The notes below the pieces were generated by a model that was not told the DNA's origin, searched no databases, and saw only the letters and a list, made by a program, of their open reading frames with translations. Below, piece by piece: positions 1-10,577 of a DNA stretch of 64,000 bases (positions are counted from its first letter, which is position 1; each line of letters opens with the position of its first letter). The stretch comes from Rhabdophis nuchalis (Eukaryota; Chordata; Lepidosauria; Squamata; Natricidae), in assembly GCA_039707465.1 (NCBI GenBank), contig CM077658.1:14886074-14950073 (forward strand), given 5' to 3'. The position numbers and the translations under genes were made by a program.

Positions 1-224
1 TTTTTATTGATTTTACAATTTTATAATGTAAGGAAAGGGTAATTAGAGTTTGTATTATACATTTTAGAGCTTCCATACCAGAGATGGTGACTGCAATCGG
101 GTTCTCATACAATATCATGTTAAACAAATAGTGTTAGGAGATGTATACATTTAGCACATTTTTTTTAAAGTTCATACATTCAATCTTTAGTTTTACGTTT
201 TCATCATCATCAGCCACAATTGAG

Positions 225-720
225 CCCAGAATAGAATAGAATAAGAATAGATATATTGGCCAAGTGTGATTGGACACACAAGGAATTTGTCTTTGTGCAT
301 ATACTCTCAGTGTACATAAAAAGACAAGCTACCTTTGTCAATAATCATGAGGTGCAACACTTAATGATAGTCACAGGGTACAAATAAGCAATCAGGAAGA
401 AATCAGGAAAAAATATCAATATAAATCATAAGGATACAAGCAATAAAATTATGGGTCCTAACAATGGAGAAGGGCGGGGTATAAATTCAAAATAATAATA
501 AAATAATAATAGTCATACAGTCATGTGGGAGGAGATGGGTGATAGGAATGATGAGAAGATTAATAGTAATAGTAATGTAGTGAATGGTTTGACTGGTGAA
601 GAAATTATTTGTTTAGCAGAGTGATGGCGTTGGGGGAGGGGGAACTGTCCTTATGTCTAGTTGTCTTGGTGTGCAGTGCCCTATATTGACATTTTGAGGG
701 TAGGAGTTGAAAGAGTTCCA
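225..720 (-). mobile_element. LINE 3' end, Rex/CR1-like family (copy 1)
   Basis: This stretch matches, in order, the sequence at 5739-6274, 7005-8297 and (inverted) 40540-40800. Shared landmarks are the 'ggccaagtgtgattgga' start, the 'cagtcataagtgggagg' type middle and the 'gcagagtgatggc' block. In the third copy the minus strand encodes a reverse-transcriptase C-terminal tail (PSHPGHKLFQLLPS), so the family is a non-LTR retrotransposon. The clade is inferred. This copy keeps the uninterrupted 'tgtttagcagagtgatgg' site at 610-627 that is split by a MITE in copy 3. Confidence 0.7.
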
Positions 721-1577
721 ACAAATTCCATCCAAACCATGGGCAACCACATTGATTTCTGGAGATAAGAGCCATTCAGTCCTCCAATGAGTTTTGGGGG
801 GCACTTAACAAGTTCCTGAAGTCAATCCTGCCCCCTTAGGTAGCTTTTGGAGATCCTCAAACGCCTTTTTGCCCTATTCATATTTCCTATTTATGAATGC
901 AGATTTATTTATTTTGCGAATCATACGCGGACTTGCAATATACATTTCCCCTAGGTTAATAATGCTTCCATTTGTGAAGGCAGATATGGGGTGGAGGGGA
1001 GGCAAATAGAAGGTCTCAAAGCAGCAACAACCCTCTGAATTGCAATTTGTCCACCACGTTTTAGCCAGCCCTGTTGTGCACAGCAAGCCAATGGATTGAG
1101 TTGTGGAAAGCCAGAAACTTTGGCGAAGTCCGTGAGCTGCGCTTCAGTTAATCCTCTTTAAATCTATCACGCGAGGAGCACCACTAATGAGTGAAGAGGT
1201 GGTGGTGGTCTCCGAGGGGGGCAAATTAACCAAGAATCTGAGAGTTGTTTTGCTGTTGTTGTTTTTTAAATCTTGGGAGGCGTCTGGAAAACGGGCCGCT
1301 CCTTCAGAGGGGCAGTTTTGGGAGAAAGCCCTGCTTTGATTGATCATTCCAATTATGTAAATGCCACCGACAATGTCTTTGCCAGCCTGGATGTGCTGGA
1401 TTTTTGTGACAGCAGCTTTGCCTGTTGCCTATCGAGGGCTTTTTCCAAGGCAGCACACCAACACACTTCGGTGTTTTCATTGTCTTTGGGGTAAGCTCCT
1501 GTAGAAAACTAGGCTGTTATTTTAAGCCTTAGGGAAAGAAACAGACATGCGTGCCTGTGAATTCGTTTGTGATGCAG
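721..1577. other. No gene recognised
   Basis: I see no exon with splice sites and no known repeat. A 73-codon plus-strand ORF at 1273-1494 has no recognisable motif and looks like chance. The SLC7A10 first exon, which could lie in this direction, was sought here and not found. Confidence 0.5.
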
Positions 1578-2040
1578 TGTTAGGATATTCAGCCTTATAT
1601 TGGGTTGGCAATATATATGAGCCTATGTTCTTAAGGAATTGTGTAGCTTTAAGAACTGATTTATAATCTCATTGGCTGTAATTAGACAGCTCTACTATAA
1701 AGGAACCTCAGAATCACAAGCTCATTCCCAGTTCGATTCCTTGTGATCCTGTGCTGAAGCTGTGAAGAAGAAGAAGGATTGTTTTGCATCACTGAGATAA
1801 ACTTTGTTTGGTGATGAACTGTTGTTATCATTGTTTCAGAAGTTTGTCAGAAGAAGCATTTTAGTTGCTACAAAGTAAAGACTATTTATTTTCTTACTAT
1901 CACTGTTTTAGAGTTTGTCTGTGGTTTACAGCAACGTATCTCTCTACTGTCCAGTGAATTACACTATTCCGCATTCATTAGCTAACATTGGTTATGGGAC
2001 CAGAGTTCTGATACTGGTTCTGAACCCAGAGTTGCTAACA
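1578..2040 (+). mobile_element. Solo LTR, 463 bp, with 5-bp target duplication
   Basis: The element begins TGTTAG and ends CTAACA, the TG...CA inverted ends of a retroviral-type LTR. It is flanked on both sides by the 5-bp direct repeat TGCAG (1573-1577 and 2041-2045). A TATA-like 'actataaagg' at about 1693 fits a U3 promoter on the plus strand. No internal coding region is attached, so it is a solo LTR left by recombination. The family (ERV or Gypsy) cannot be assigned from sequence alone. Confidence 0.82.
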
Positions 2041-2196
2041 TGCAGTTTTTACTGAGTCAATCTTAAGGCTACTCTTTTTTCCAAAGAAGAACCCCAGGGT
2101 AGAATGTTTGGTGGTGCTTCTTCTCCTTCTTTCTGCCTTGTCCACCTAACAACTTCTCCAGTGGGTTAGGAAGAGACAGAGAGAAAGAGAAGGGAC

Positions 2197-2388
2197 CAGG
2201 GGTGAAATTCAGCAGGTTCTGGAGAACCGGTAGCGGACATTTTGAGTAGTTCAGAGAACTGGCAAATACCGCCTCTGGCTGGCCCCAGAGTGGGGTGGGA
2301 ATGGGGATTTCGCAATATCCTTCCTCTGCCATGCCCACCAAGCCATGCCCACAGAACCAGTAGTAACAACAATTGAATTTCACCACTG
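2197..2388 (-). mobile_element. hAT-type nonautonomous element (CAGTGGTG family)
   Basis: Ends are CAGGGGTGAAATTC and GAATTTCACCACTG, an imperfect terminal inverted repeat shared with elements at 27787-28308, 33580-33857 and 44633-44885. The interior carries the family's 'gtgggcatggcttggtgggc' block on the minus strand. Target duplications are decayed here. The right portion is duplicated downstream (see 2236-2882). Confidence 0.65.
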
Positions 2389-2882
2389 AAGAGGATCCCA
2401 TGCTTCAGATTATGAAGCAAGCTCCCTTATGATCTGAACCTAGGTCTTCTGGCTCTGTGTTCCGACCCAGCCTTAGTCAGAACCAAGAAACAGACTCTTT
2501 GTCCCAAAAAAGCCCTCTTCATTTATCTACCGGGAATTACTGGCATTCACACATCGAATGACATTTTGAGTAGTTCAGAGAACTGGCAAATACCGCCTCT
2601 GGCTGGCCCCAGAGTGGGGTGGGAATGGGGATTTCGCAATATCCTTCCTCTGCCATGCCCACCAAGCCATGCCCACAGAACCAGTAGTAACAACAATTGA
2701 ATTTCACCACTGAAGAGGATCCCATGCTTCAGATTATGAAGCAAGCTCCCTTATGATCTGAACCTAGGTCTTCTGGCTCTGTGTTCCGACCCAGCCTTAG
2801 TCAGAACCAAGAAACAGACTCTTTGTCCCAAAAAAGCCCTCTTCATTTATCTACCGGGAATTACTGGCATTCACACATCGAA
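2236..2882. repeat. Recent 324-bp tandem duplication
   Basis: 2236-2558 and 2560-2882 read as identical to each other, at a period of 324 bp. The unit joins the right half of an hAT element to the first ~100 bp of the adjacent LTR. The lack of visible differences suggests either a very recent duplication or an assembly artefact. Confidence 0.9.
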
Positions 2883-3361
2883 AAGTCCAGACAATAATCC
2901 CTCAAAGGGTTAACTGCAGTAACAGACCTTATCAGTCCCTTGGGCAGGGAGCTTCCAGCTGCAAAGCTGTAAATTAAGTTCTGGCTAGCAGTCTCTGAGG
3001 CACGAACCTCGATAAGCAAATCTTCTGAAAGAAATCCGAACTGTTGTCTCCTACGACCACCACTCTCCTTTCCTTCTATTTATTCCCCAGTCAAGGAGGG
3101 GCCATTCAGCGTCCATGTCTGCCTTTCTTCTCAAGTCGATTCCTTGTCCTCAGTTGTCTTCCTCTCCTAACAGCTCCATGCAAACGCGCATCTGGAACAG
3201 GCCCCAACTGTTCTTCCTCCCCACTTATCTCCGATTCTGAAGGTAGCTGGGAAATGTCGGATGGCTCTTCCGCAGACTCCAGAACTGACCCAATTTCCTC
3301 CCCAACCACCTCATCATCTGAGTCTGCCACCAGCTCCACTGGCAGTTGGCGGGCAACAACA
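2458..3361 (-). mobile_element. Solo LTR carrying the tandem duplication
   Basis: On the plus strand the element runs from TGTTCCGACCC (2458, repeated at 2782) to ...GGCAACAACA at 3361, with flanking CTCTG and CTGTG (4 of 5 match) as a probable target duplication. Ends and interior resemble the LTR at 22860-23488. Without the internal duplication its length would be about 580 bp. A TATA-like stretch read on the minus strand near 3085 suggests minus orientation. Confidence 0.6.
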
Positions 3362-3471
3362 CTGTGCAGTGATCCTTTAAGCACACATCCTGTCTCCCAG
3401 ATACATTGAAGGGCAGGTCCTATCATCCAGAGTCACTTTCCATAGCACGATATCTTGTGCTGTTGGGAGTT

Positions 3472-3717
3472 TTAGTCCCGTTCTCCCAGCTTCTGCCAAC
3501 CTAGCAGTTCGAAAGCATGTAAAAATGCAAGTAGAAAAATAGGGACCACCTTTGGTGGGAAGGGAACAGTGTTCCGTGCGCCTTCAGCATTTAGTCATAC
3601 CAGCCACATGACCACAGAGACGTCTTCGGACAGCGCTGGCTCTTTGGCTTTGAAACAGAGATGAGCACCGCCCCCTAGAGTCGGGAACAACTAGTACATA
3701 CCTTTACCTTACCTTTT
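3472..3717 (+). mobile_element. Sauria SINE, 5'-truncated
   Basis: Matches the body and tail of the full-length copy at 11105-11452: 'cccagcttctgccaacctag', 'ggaccacctttggtgggaag', 'gccacatgaccacagagacg' and a 3' end of 'cctttaccttacctt'. The tRNA-like head is missing. This SINE family is characteristic of squamates. Confidence 0.85.
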
Positions 3718-4231
3718 GGGAAGGATGATGCTATCTCAGGCCTTGATTGGATGTCGGTTGCAAAGTATCACAACTTTCAAAAGATCTCCATCTTCCCTCC
3801 CTACGGGAAGTCCCCTAAATTCTCTTCACGAGCTCACCTGTGAGGTTCCAAAAAGGTCAAAAATAAAGCTGAAGTCCATGCGAAAAATAATAATGAGCTC
3901 TAATTAGAATTTTCTTGGCCAAAGGAAAGAGGAGAACGGACCAACATACACCCCAGTGCTCCTAATTGATCCCTTGAGGGTAAACAAAACAATTTTGTTA
4001 ATCCACTTCCACTCCTAGGTCTCCTTGGCATTGCTAATCTTCACCTAACATTAAAAAAAATAAAATCTTGACCCTAAATACCAAACAAGGAGACACAGAG
4101 CCCCAACGACATATTTGGGAGTAAAAACATTTGCCAGTCCTGAAGGAGAAGAAAAGTTTGCATTGAACCGTTCATGGGCTTTTTTCCCTTTGTTTTAAGC
4201 GGAGGAATGTAGACTAGTGTTTAGTTTAGAG
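3718..4231. other. No gene recognised
   Basis: AT-rich spacer. No exon, RNA gene or classifiable repeat is seen. Confidence 0.5.
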
Positions 4232-4599
4232 CAGGGGTCTCCAACCTTTGCAACTTTAAGTCTGAAGGACTTCAGCTCCCAGAATTCTCCAGCCAGCTTT
4301 GCAACGTTCCTCCAGGCCTTCCTGTCCTCTACCATCCTCTGGAGCAGGGGTCTCCAACCTTTGCAACTTTAAGTCTGAAGGACTTAAGCTCCCAGACTTT
4401 TCCAGCCGCTTTGCAATGTTCCTCCAGGCCTTCTTGTCCTCTACCATCCTCTGGAGCAGGGGTCTCCAACCTTTGCAACTTTAAGTCTGAAGGACTTAAG
4501 CTCCCAGACTTTTCCAGCCAGCAAAGCTGGCTGGAGAAGTCTGGGAGCTGAAGTCCTTCAGACTTAAAGTTGCAAAGGTTGGAGACCCCTGCTCTGGAG
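4232..4599. repeat. Palindromic hAT MITE plus threefold tandem array with Bov-B DNA
   Basis: The sequence CAGGGGTCTCCAACCTTTGC starts at 4232, 4345 and 4457. The first two units are the left half of a MITE followed by a short Bov-B LINE stretch (minus strand, 'aggatggtagaggacagg'). The third is a complete palindromic MITE (4457-4591) flanked by perfect 8-bp duplications CTCTGGAG (4449-4456, 4592-4599). Removing it restores the Bov-B reading 'cctctggagtccatttaag', so the MITE landed in a Bov-B copy and part of the structure was then tandemly copied. Confidence 0.85.
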
Positions 4600-4630
4600 T
4601 CCATTTAAGCTCACACAACTGCTTCAGTGG

Positions 4631-4893
4631 AGTAAGCTCCTGTTACTGGTCCCAGCTTCTGCCAATTTAGCAGTTCGAAAACAAGTCAACAATGCAAGTA
4701 GAAAAATATGAATCACCTTTGGTGGGAAGGTAACAGTGTTCCGTGCGCATTTGGTGTTGAGTCATGCCGGCCACATGACCATGGAGACATCTTTGGACAG
4801 TGCTGGCTCTTTGGCTTTGAAACGGAGATGAGCACCGCCCCTTAGAGTTGGTAACAACTAGCACATATGTGCAAGGGAAATCTTTACCTTTGT
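4631..4893 (+). mobile_element. Sauria SINE, 5'-truncated
   Basis: Shares 'cccagcttctgccaa', the 'accacctttggtgggaagg' block, 'ccacatgaccatggagaca' and an 'atctttacctttg' end with the other copies. The tRNA-like promoter head is absent. Confidence 0.85.
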
Positions 4894-5388
4894 TATTAAT
4901 CTTATCCCTCTTTTCCACTCCCACCTTGTTGAAAATATTCATGGAGAGTTTTCTCCTTGCCTTCCTTTTGTCAGCAAATTGTTACAGAATGTGAATCATC
5001 ATTTGTTGTGCAGGGGTGTTTTTAGAGATGAGAGCTTAGCCCTTCGGCTGACTTCCTTAAGCATGTCGTATTTGAGCTTTGTGGTTTTCTCAAGAACCTA
5101 CCAGATTGAAATCTGTATTCATTTAAGATAAATCCAAAACTTCTCATAAGATATGGAACTGGCCAAATTACAGAACAAGTCTGTGTTCTTTTTTTTAGGT
5201 GTATGTGTGAGTAAAGATGCAAAATATATTGATGGTGGAAGAGAACTTTCTTAAAAGTCCAGTTTTTCCCTCCTCGAACGCTTATTATTTCAAATTGCCA
5301 TCAACGCTGCCAGATCTGGTAGATTTAGAACAATAAATCAAACTGTGGCCCAGATTTCTCAATGTGACTGTGCAGAGTTCCCTTAGAG
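4894..5388. other. No gene recognised
   Basis: Unique-looking AT-rich DNA with no spliced coding signature. Confidence 0.45.
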
Positions 5389-5738
5389 CAGGGGTCCCCA
5401 ACTTTTCAGACCTCAGGGACCACTAAATTCATACTTTTAAATCCCATGGACCACTAATGCTATTTGCCTAATGTCTGGCTGGGTGGGCGTGGCTATGTGG
5501 TCATGTGACTGGGTGGGTGTGGCCAACTTGCTGTCACTAACATCCAGGGGCGCCTCGCCAGTCTCTACTTGCCCCTCCCCTCCCAGCCACTCCTCACCTT
5601 CCCGCCCAGGCTCCTTAGGGCCCCTACAGGAAGCAGCCACCACGGGAAAGAGTTGGCGAAACAGCTCAGTTCAAATTGGATCTGACCAAGAAGGAGGCTC
5701 AGCAGAAGCACCTCACTGAGGACTACGAGCATAGGCTT
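5389..5738 (+). mobile_element. hAT element with captured coiled-coil fragment (truncated copy)
   Basis: Starts with the hAT-like end CAGGGGTCCCCAAC and continues with 'ggaccactaaattcatac' and 'gggtgggcgtggctatg', which recur in inverted form at 26230-26364. Its right part (about 5645-5735) encodes on the plus strand QFKLDLTKKEAQQKHLTEDY, a charged heptad-like coiled coil also present on the minus strand of 25657-26364. The element breaks off into a LINE at about 5738. Confidence 0.6.
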
Positions 5739-6274
5739 TGTCTTTGGTGAAGATGCTCTCAGTGTACACAAAGACAAATAAAAGAATCATAAGATACAAC
5801 ACTTAGTGATAGTCGTAGGTTACTAATAAGCAATCAAATAATACAAGGAAACAAATAAAACAATATAAATTGTAAAGATACAAGCAACATGGTTATAGTC
5901 ATAAGTGGGAAGAATGAGAATAATAATAGTAGCACAGTCTTAGTAAAGACGGTAGTAAATTATTTGACAGTGTTGTGAGAATGGATGAGAATAATAATAG
6001 TAGTAGGATGAGAATAATAAGGATGGAAGGATGAGAATAATAATAGTACAGTCTTAGTAAAGACGGTAGTAAATTATTTGACAGTGTTGTGAGAATGGAT
6101 GAGAATAATAATAGTAGTAGGATGAGAATAATAAGGATGGAAGGATGAGAATAATAATAGTAGTACAGTCTTAGTAAAGACGGTAGTAAATTATTTGACA
6201 GTGTTGTGAGAATGAGTTCTTAAGCAGAGTGATGGTGTTCTTGTCTTCTTGATCTGGGTTGTAATGCTCTTTTA
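5739..6274 (-). mobile_element. LINE 3' end, Rex/CR1-like (copy 2), internally tandem
   Basis: Homologous to 225-720 and 7005-8297. A block containing 'agtaaattatttgacagtgt' is repeated at about 5950, 6067 and 6185 (period 116-120 bp), so the copy has expanded internally. A MITE at 6275-6397 splits its end, and the LINE resumes at 'tataacattgttttgaggg'. Confidence 0.7.
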
Positions 6275-6397
6275 AAGGGGTCCCCAACCTTTGCAACTTT
6301 AAGTCTGAAGGACTTCAGCTCTCAGAATTCTCCAGCCAGCAAAGCTCTGGGAGCTGAAGTCCTTCAGACTTAAAGTTGCAAAGGTTGGGCAACCCTG
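6275..6397. mobile_element. Palindromic hAT MITE (CAGGGGTCTCC family)
   Basis: Near-perfect inverted repeat: the left arm 'cctttgcaactttaagtctg' is mirrored by 'cagacttaaagttgcaaagg' around a short loop. Flanks CTCTTTTA and CTCTATAA are a degraded 8-bp target duplication. Same family as 4457-4591, 7303-8070 and 26894-27011. Confidence 0.8.
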
Positions 6398-6429
6398 CTC
6401 TATAACATTGTTTTGAGGGTACCTAAAAG

Positions 6430-7004
6430 AAAAGATACAGCAATCCAGCTGTGATTATTGTTTCTGTTTTGTATTTGTTTGAAGGACATAGACATTGGCT
6501 GTTAGCAGAACCAAAGTTCTGGTTGGATGGAGCTCAACCAGAACTGATTTTTCCAAAGCAGTTTATAGATGTAGAAATAGGAAAATGCAGTCTGCCAGAT
6601 TTACTGCACTACAATTCATCCCTTCCCTCACAATTGACCAGGCCACAAGTTTGAATGTACTTATTAAATATTACTTATTATTCTTCAATCTCCATAAAGA
6701 ACACAGTCTCACCCTTCTCTGCCATCGTCCTGTGTCCCAAATTTTAGCATGTGAATAGGATTGCTCACTAAGGTGTTTTCTAGCTGCCTGATATGGTATA
6801 AGTTACATTTTAAACACGGTGGTGAAAATGCTTCTGAATTCACCAGGGCAAAGGTTCTCATTCCAAGCTGTAGCTGGAGGATGTCTTAATTTTAAAAAAA
6901 AAACCATGCTTATTCAGTGAAACAAAAAAACATGAGCACCACTAAACTCAAGCTACTTATGTTCTCTTTTGCCCAACCAAGTATCACTCGCTGAACCATC
7001 TTAT
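6430..7004. other. No gene recognised
   Basis: Overlapping short plus-strand ORFs near 6451-6758 lack motifs and splice context. Nothing else is supported. Confidence 0.45.
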
Positions 7005-8297
7005 TAGAATTGGCCAAGTGTGATTGGACGCACAAGGAATTTGTCTTTGGTGCAATTGCTCTCAGTGTACATAAAAAGACAAGATACATTCATCACGAAT
7101 CATAAGGTACAACACTTAATGATAGTCATAGGGTACAAATAAGCGATCAAATCATACTAGGAAATATAAATCATAAGGCTACAAAGTCACAGTCATACAG
7201 TCATAAGTGGGAGGGGATGGGTGATAGGGACAATGAGAAGTTTAATAGTAATGCAGACTTAGTAAATAGTTTGACAGTGTTGTGGGGATTACTTGTTTAG
7301 CACAGGGGTCTCCAATCTTTGCAACTTTAAGTCTGAAGGACTTCAGCTCCCAGACTTCTCCAGCCAGCAAAGCTCCCAGACTTCTCCAGCCAGCTCCCAG
7401 ACTTCTCCAGCCATTTCCCAGACTTCTCCAGCCAGTTCCCAGACTTCTCCAGCCAGTTCCCAGACTTCTCCAGCCAGCAGAGCTCCCAGACTTCTCCAGC
7501 CAGCTCCCAGACTTCTCCAGCCATTTCCCAGACTTCTCCAGCCAGTTCCCAGACTTCTCCAGCCAGTTCCCAGACTTCTCCAGCCAGTTCCCAGACTTCT
7601 CCAGCCAGCAGAGCTCCCAGACTTCTCCAGCCAGCTCCCAGGCTTCTCCAGCCAGCTCCCAGACTTCTCCAGCTAGCAGAGCTCCCAGACTTCTCCAGCC
7701 AGCTTCCAGACTTCTCCAGCCAGCTCCCAGACTTCTCCAGCCAGTTCCCAGACTTCTCCAGCCAGTTCCCAGACTTCTCCAGCCAGCAAAGCTCCCAGAC
7801 TTCTCCAGCCAGCTCCCAGGCTTCTCCAGCCAGCTCCCAGACTTCTCCAGCCAGCAGAGCTCCCAGACTTCTCCAGCCAGCTCCCAGACTTCTCCAGCCA
7901 GCTCCCAGACTTCTCCAGCCAGTTCCCAGACTTCTCCAGCCAGCAAAGCTCCCAGACTTCTCCAGCCAGCAAAGCTCCCAGACTTCTCCAGCCAGCAAAG
8001 CAAATCTGGCTGGAGAAATCTGGGAGCGGAAGTCCTTCAGACTTAAAGTTGCAAAGGTTGGAGACCCCTGGTTTATCAGAGTGATGGCATTCAAGAAAAA
8101 ACTGTCCTTGTGTCTAGTTGTTCTGGTGTGCAGTGCCCTATAGCGTCCTTTTGAGGGTAGAAGTTGAAACAATTTATGTCCAGGATGCGAGGGGTCTGTA
8201 GTTATTTTCATGGCCCTCTTTTTGACTCGTGCAGTTTACAGGTCCTCAATGGAAGGCAGGTTGGCAGCAATTATTTTTTTCTGCCGTTCTAAGTATA
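7005..8297 (-). mobile_element. LINE 3' end, Rex/CR1-like (copy 3), split by MITE
   Basis: The left piece is 7005-7302 and the right piece 8071-8297. Read on the minus strand, 8080-8297 gives a reverse-transcriptase C-terminal tail with PSHPGHKLFQLLPS and RYRALHTRTTRHKDSFF, which ends close to the MITE. This is the best evidence that the family is a non-LTR retrotransposon inserted in minus orientation. Confidence 0.75.
7303..8070. mobile_element. Palindromic hAT MITE expanded into a 21-bp minisatellite
   Basis: Ends CAGGGGTCTCC and GGAGACCCCTG are flanked by 8-bp duplications GTTTAGCA (7295-7302) and GTTTATCA (8071-8078). The arms match the ~120-bp MITE at 26894-27011. The centre (about 7347-8010) is roughly thirty copies of a 21-bp unit, TTCCCAGACTTCTCCAGCCAG, with 26-bp variants containing CAAAG or CAGAG. 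Because 21 is a multiple of three, ORFs of 250-290 codons stay open on both strands. These are repeat artefacts, not genes. Confidence 0.92.
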
Positions 8298-9009
8298 TAC
8301 TGTATAGGACAATCAGGCATTCTGTGGGAGATCATCTGAGGTCTTCTTCACCTTGGCAGTGTTACAGAGGGTCATGCTGTCAGATGAATGACTGGGTCTG
8401 GAATGACAGCGGAATTTCTCAAAATCATTGGGAACAAAAAGGGCTTTCTTTAAGATCAAATATGTCCAACTGCTGTGTTTGCCAGTTCTACCCATACCCA
8501 CCCATCTTGACCTTGGAGAACATTAGCGAAGTAATTTTGAGCAAAGAAAAGATTTTTGCTTTATTTTCGGTTGGTTGATCGGTTATAATCAACAACTGAG
8601 ACTGTTGGGGATACAAAGTTAAATTCTGATTAAAAGATATGAACAAATGTGTCTAATGCTATATAGGCTTTATAATGTCTGACACATTTCTTGCCTGCTC
8701 AAAATTCTTGAATATCTAAGGTGGAGCTATGGTTTGTCACGGCAAAGAGTGGCTTAGGACAAGCATAGTTTGCAAACTCCAATTATACTATGATTTTGGG
8801 CGCTAGCTTAGCAGCTTATGTCAAGTAAATTTTTATCAACATCAAGCCATAACAAACATTAGACTCCATTTTCCTAGGAATTATATTTAGGAATAGAGAG
8901 GCTTATTTATGGTTGGTAATAGTTGATACCATCTTGATGGCACATAATCAATCAATCTTATTTAGAAGATGGAAACGTAGCCTCAAATATCTCTGTTTCA
9001 TGTGGAGTA
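8298..9009. other. No gene recognised
   Basis: No exon or classified repeat. The ORF at 8210-8578 overlaps the LINE end and has no recognised motif. Confidence 0.45.
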
Positions 9010-9222
9010 TGGGCCACCTAATGAGAAGAAAGGACTCCCTGGAGAAGAGCCTCATGCTGGGAAAGATGGAGGGCAAAAGAAGAAGGGGACAGCAGAGAAT
9101 GAGGTGGCTGGATGGAATCACCGAAGCAGTCGGTGTGAGCTTAAATGGACTCCAGAGGATGGTAGAGGACATGGGGTCGCAATGGGTCGGACACAACTTC
9201 GTGATTAAAAACAACAATTTGG
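9010..9222 (+). mobile_element. Bov-B (RTE) LINE 3' end
   Basis: Contains the Bov-B signature 'ccacctaatgagaag', 'tggagaagagcctcatgctg', 'agaatgaggtggctggatgg' and 'gggtcggacacaacttcg', ending in an A-rich 'aaaacaacaa' tail. The same segment is present at 62236-62594. Bov-B elements are shared by squamates and ruminants through horizontal transfer, which is established for this family. Confidence 0.9.
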
Positions 9223-9295
9223 TCTCCTTGCTGCTGTTCAAAAGCTTTATTGTTCAAATTGATGTTTCTCAGGAAAATGCTAACCTTTTCATTAT

Positions 9296-9790
9296 TCAAG
9301 GTGCTGGTTGTCATCTTTAAAACGCTCCATGGCTCGGGACCTAGCTACCTGCGGGATCGGATCCTGCCCCATACATCCTCACGGCCGATCCGCTCCCACA
9401 GAGAGGGACTTCTCCGGGTGCCATCCACTAGACTGTGTCAGCGGGCGACACCCAGGGGAAGGGCCTTCTCTGTGGCGGGCCCAGCCCTCTGGAACGACCT
9501 CCCCCCCGACATTAGAACAACTACGGACCTCCGCTCCTTCCGTCGAAAACTGAGAACACACTTTTTCTGTCTGGCCGGCCTTGGTTAGTCTCTACCTCTG
9601 GGGTGTTTAGGGAATTTAGTTTTAATGGGGTTTTTAGCGCAGGGACGATCAATATAATCTGCTTTTATTTATTGTATTTATTGTTTGTATATATTTTTAT
9701 ATGTTTTAATTTCCCTGTGCACCGCTCCGAGTCCCCTTGGGGAGAGGACGCGGTATACAAAATTAAATATTATTATTATTATTAATATTA
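9296..9790 (+). mobile_element. L2-clade LINE 3' end
   Basis: Encodes the end of an L2 reverse transcriptase ([32 protein letters not shown]). Its 3' UTR ends in 'caccgctccgagtcccttgg' and a palindromic 'gcggtatacaaa' motif, then an ATT microsatellite. Homologous copies lie at 17255-17840, 36786-37510, 57498-58190 and 60617-60925. Confidence 0.9.
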
Positions 9791-10225
9791 TTATACTATA
9801 GCCATGCATCCTGCTAAGCCATAGCACAGTTTCTTTGTGGCTACCCATGATAAATGAGTTAGGAAGCATGTAGACCAAGTGTGGCTTCTTCAATAACCAC
9901 GGTTGATGAAACCATGTCAACCAGTCACTAGAAGATGGCCAAAGATGCTTTATTCCTTTGGCCTAGCGCTCTCTCTTTAGCAAGTGAGGGAACTGAGCTT
10001 TTCATTGCGAATGCTCCGAATCATGATAATCTTTCTGCTTATCTTCTTGCTGCCTTTGCCGCTTGACTTTCTCCAATTGAGTGATTCTCAACTGAATTTT
10101 TCCCCTCCAGTTAGGAATTGCTGCCCTAGGGGCAACGAACAGGTTACAAATAAAATTAGAACAAGAGATTGTGTATTTTTTACTTGGCTTCAACACTAAT
10201 AAGTTTTTACTAAAGACTCTTGTTG
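9791..10225. other. No gene recognised
   Basis: Spacer between an L2 end and an hAT element. No coding signature is seen. Confidence 0.45.
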
Positions 10226-10233
10226 GGTTAGCC

Positions 10234-10569
10234 CAGGGGGCAGCAACCCAGGGCTCTGGAGCTGCATGTGGCTCTTTCATCCCTCTACTGTGGCTCCCTG
10301 TCCCTCTAAATATGTGTCACAACCAACAATGTGCAACACCTGCCAGCACGCAATTTATTAAGCTTTTCGACCCCTGGTAGGCCAACCATGGAGAAATCCA
10401 AGAAAAGAAATGTTTTAGAAGAAAACAGAACCTTTAATTCAAATACATACGATAGTTCTGTGGGCACTCAGGAAATAGTCAGGCACGGGAAGGGTTTTGT
10501 GGCTCCCGGTGTTTTCTGTGGGAAACGGGTCCAAATGACTCTTTGAGTGTTTAAGGATGCTGACCCCTG
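10234..10569. mobile_element. hAT-type nonautonomous element (CAGGGGTCAGCAACC family)
   Basis: Ends CAGGGGGCAGCAACCC and GGATGCTGACCCCTG form terminal inverted repeats and are flanked by perfect 8-bp duplications GGTTAGCC (10226-10233, 10570-10577). The interior carries 'ctggagctgcatgtggctct', shared with 12886-13141 and 21000-21325. Confidence 0.93.
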
Positions 10570-10577
10570 GGTTAGCC

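Noticed and set aside
7242..8211. ORFs of 250-294 codons on both strands
   Set aside because: They are translations of a 21-bp minisatellite, which stays open because its unit is a multiple of three. No start context or splice signals.
9250..9588. 112-codon ORF with [12 protein letters not shown]
   Set aside because: Degraded end of an L2 reverse transcriptase. The same holds for 17275-17574, 37004-37477 and 57503-57898.
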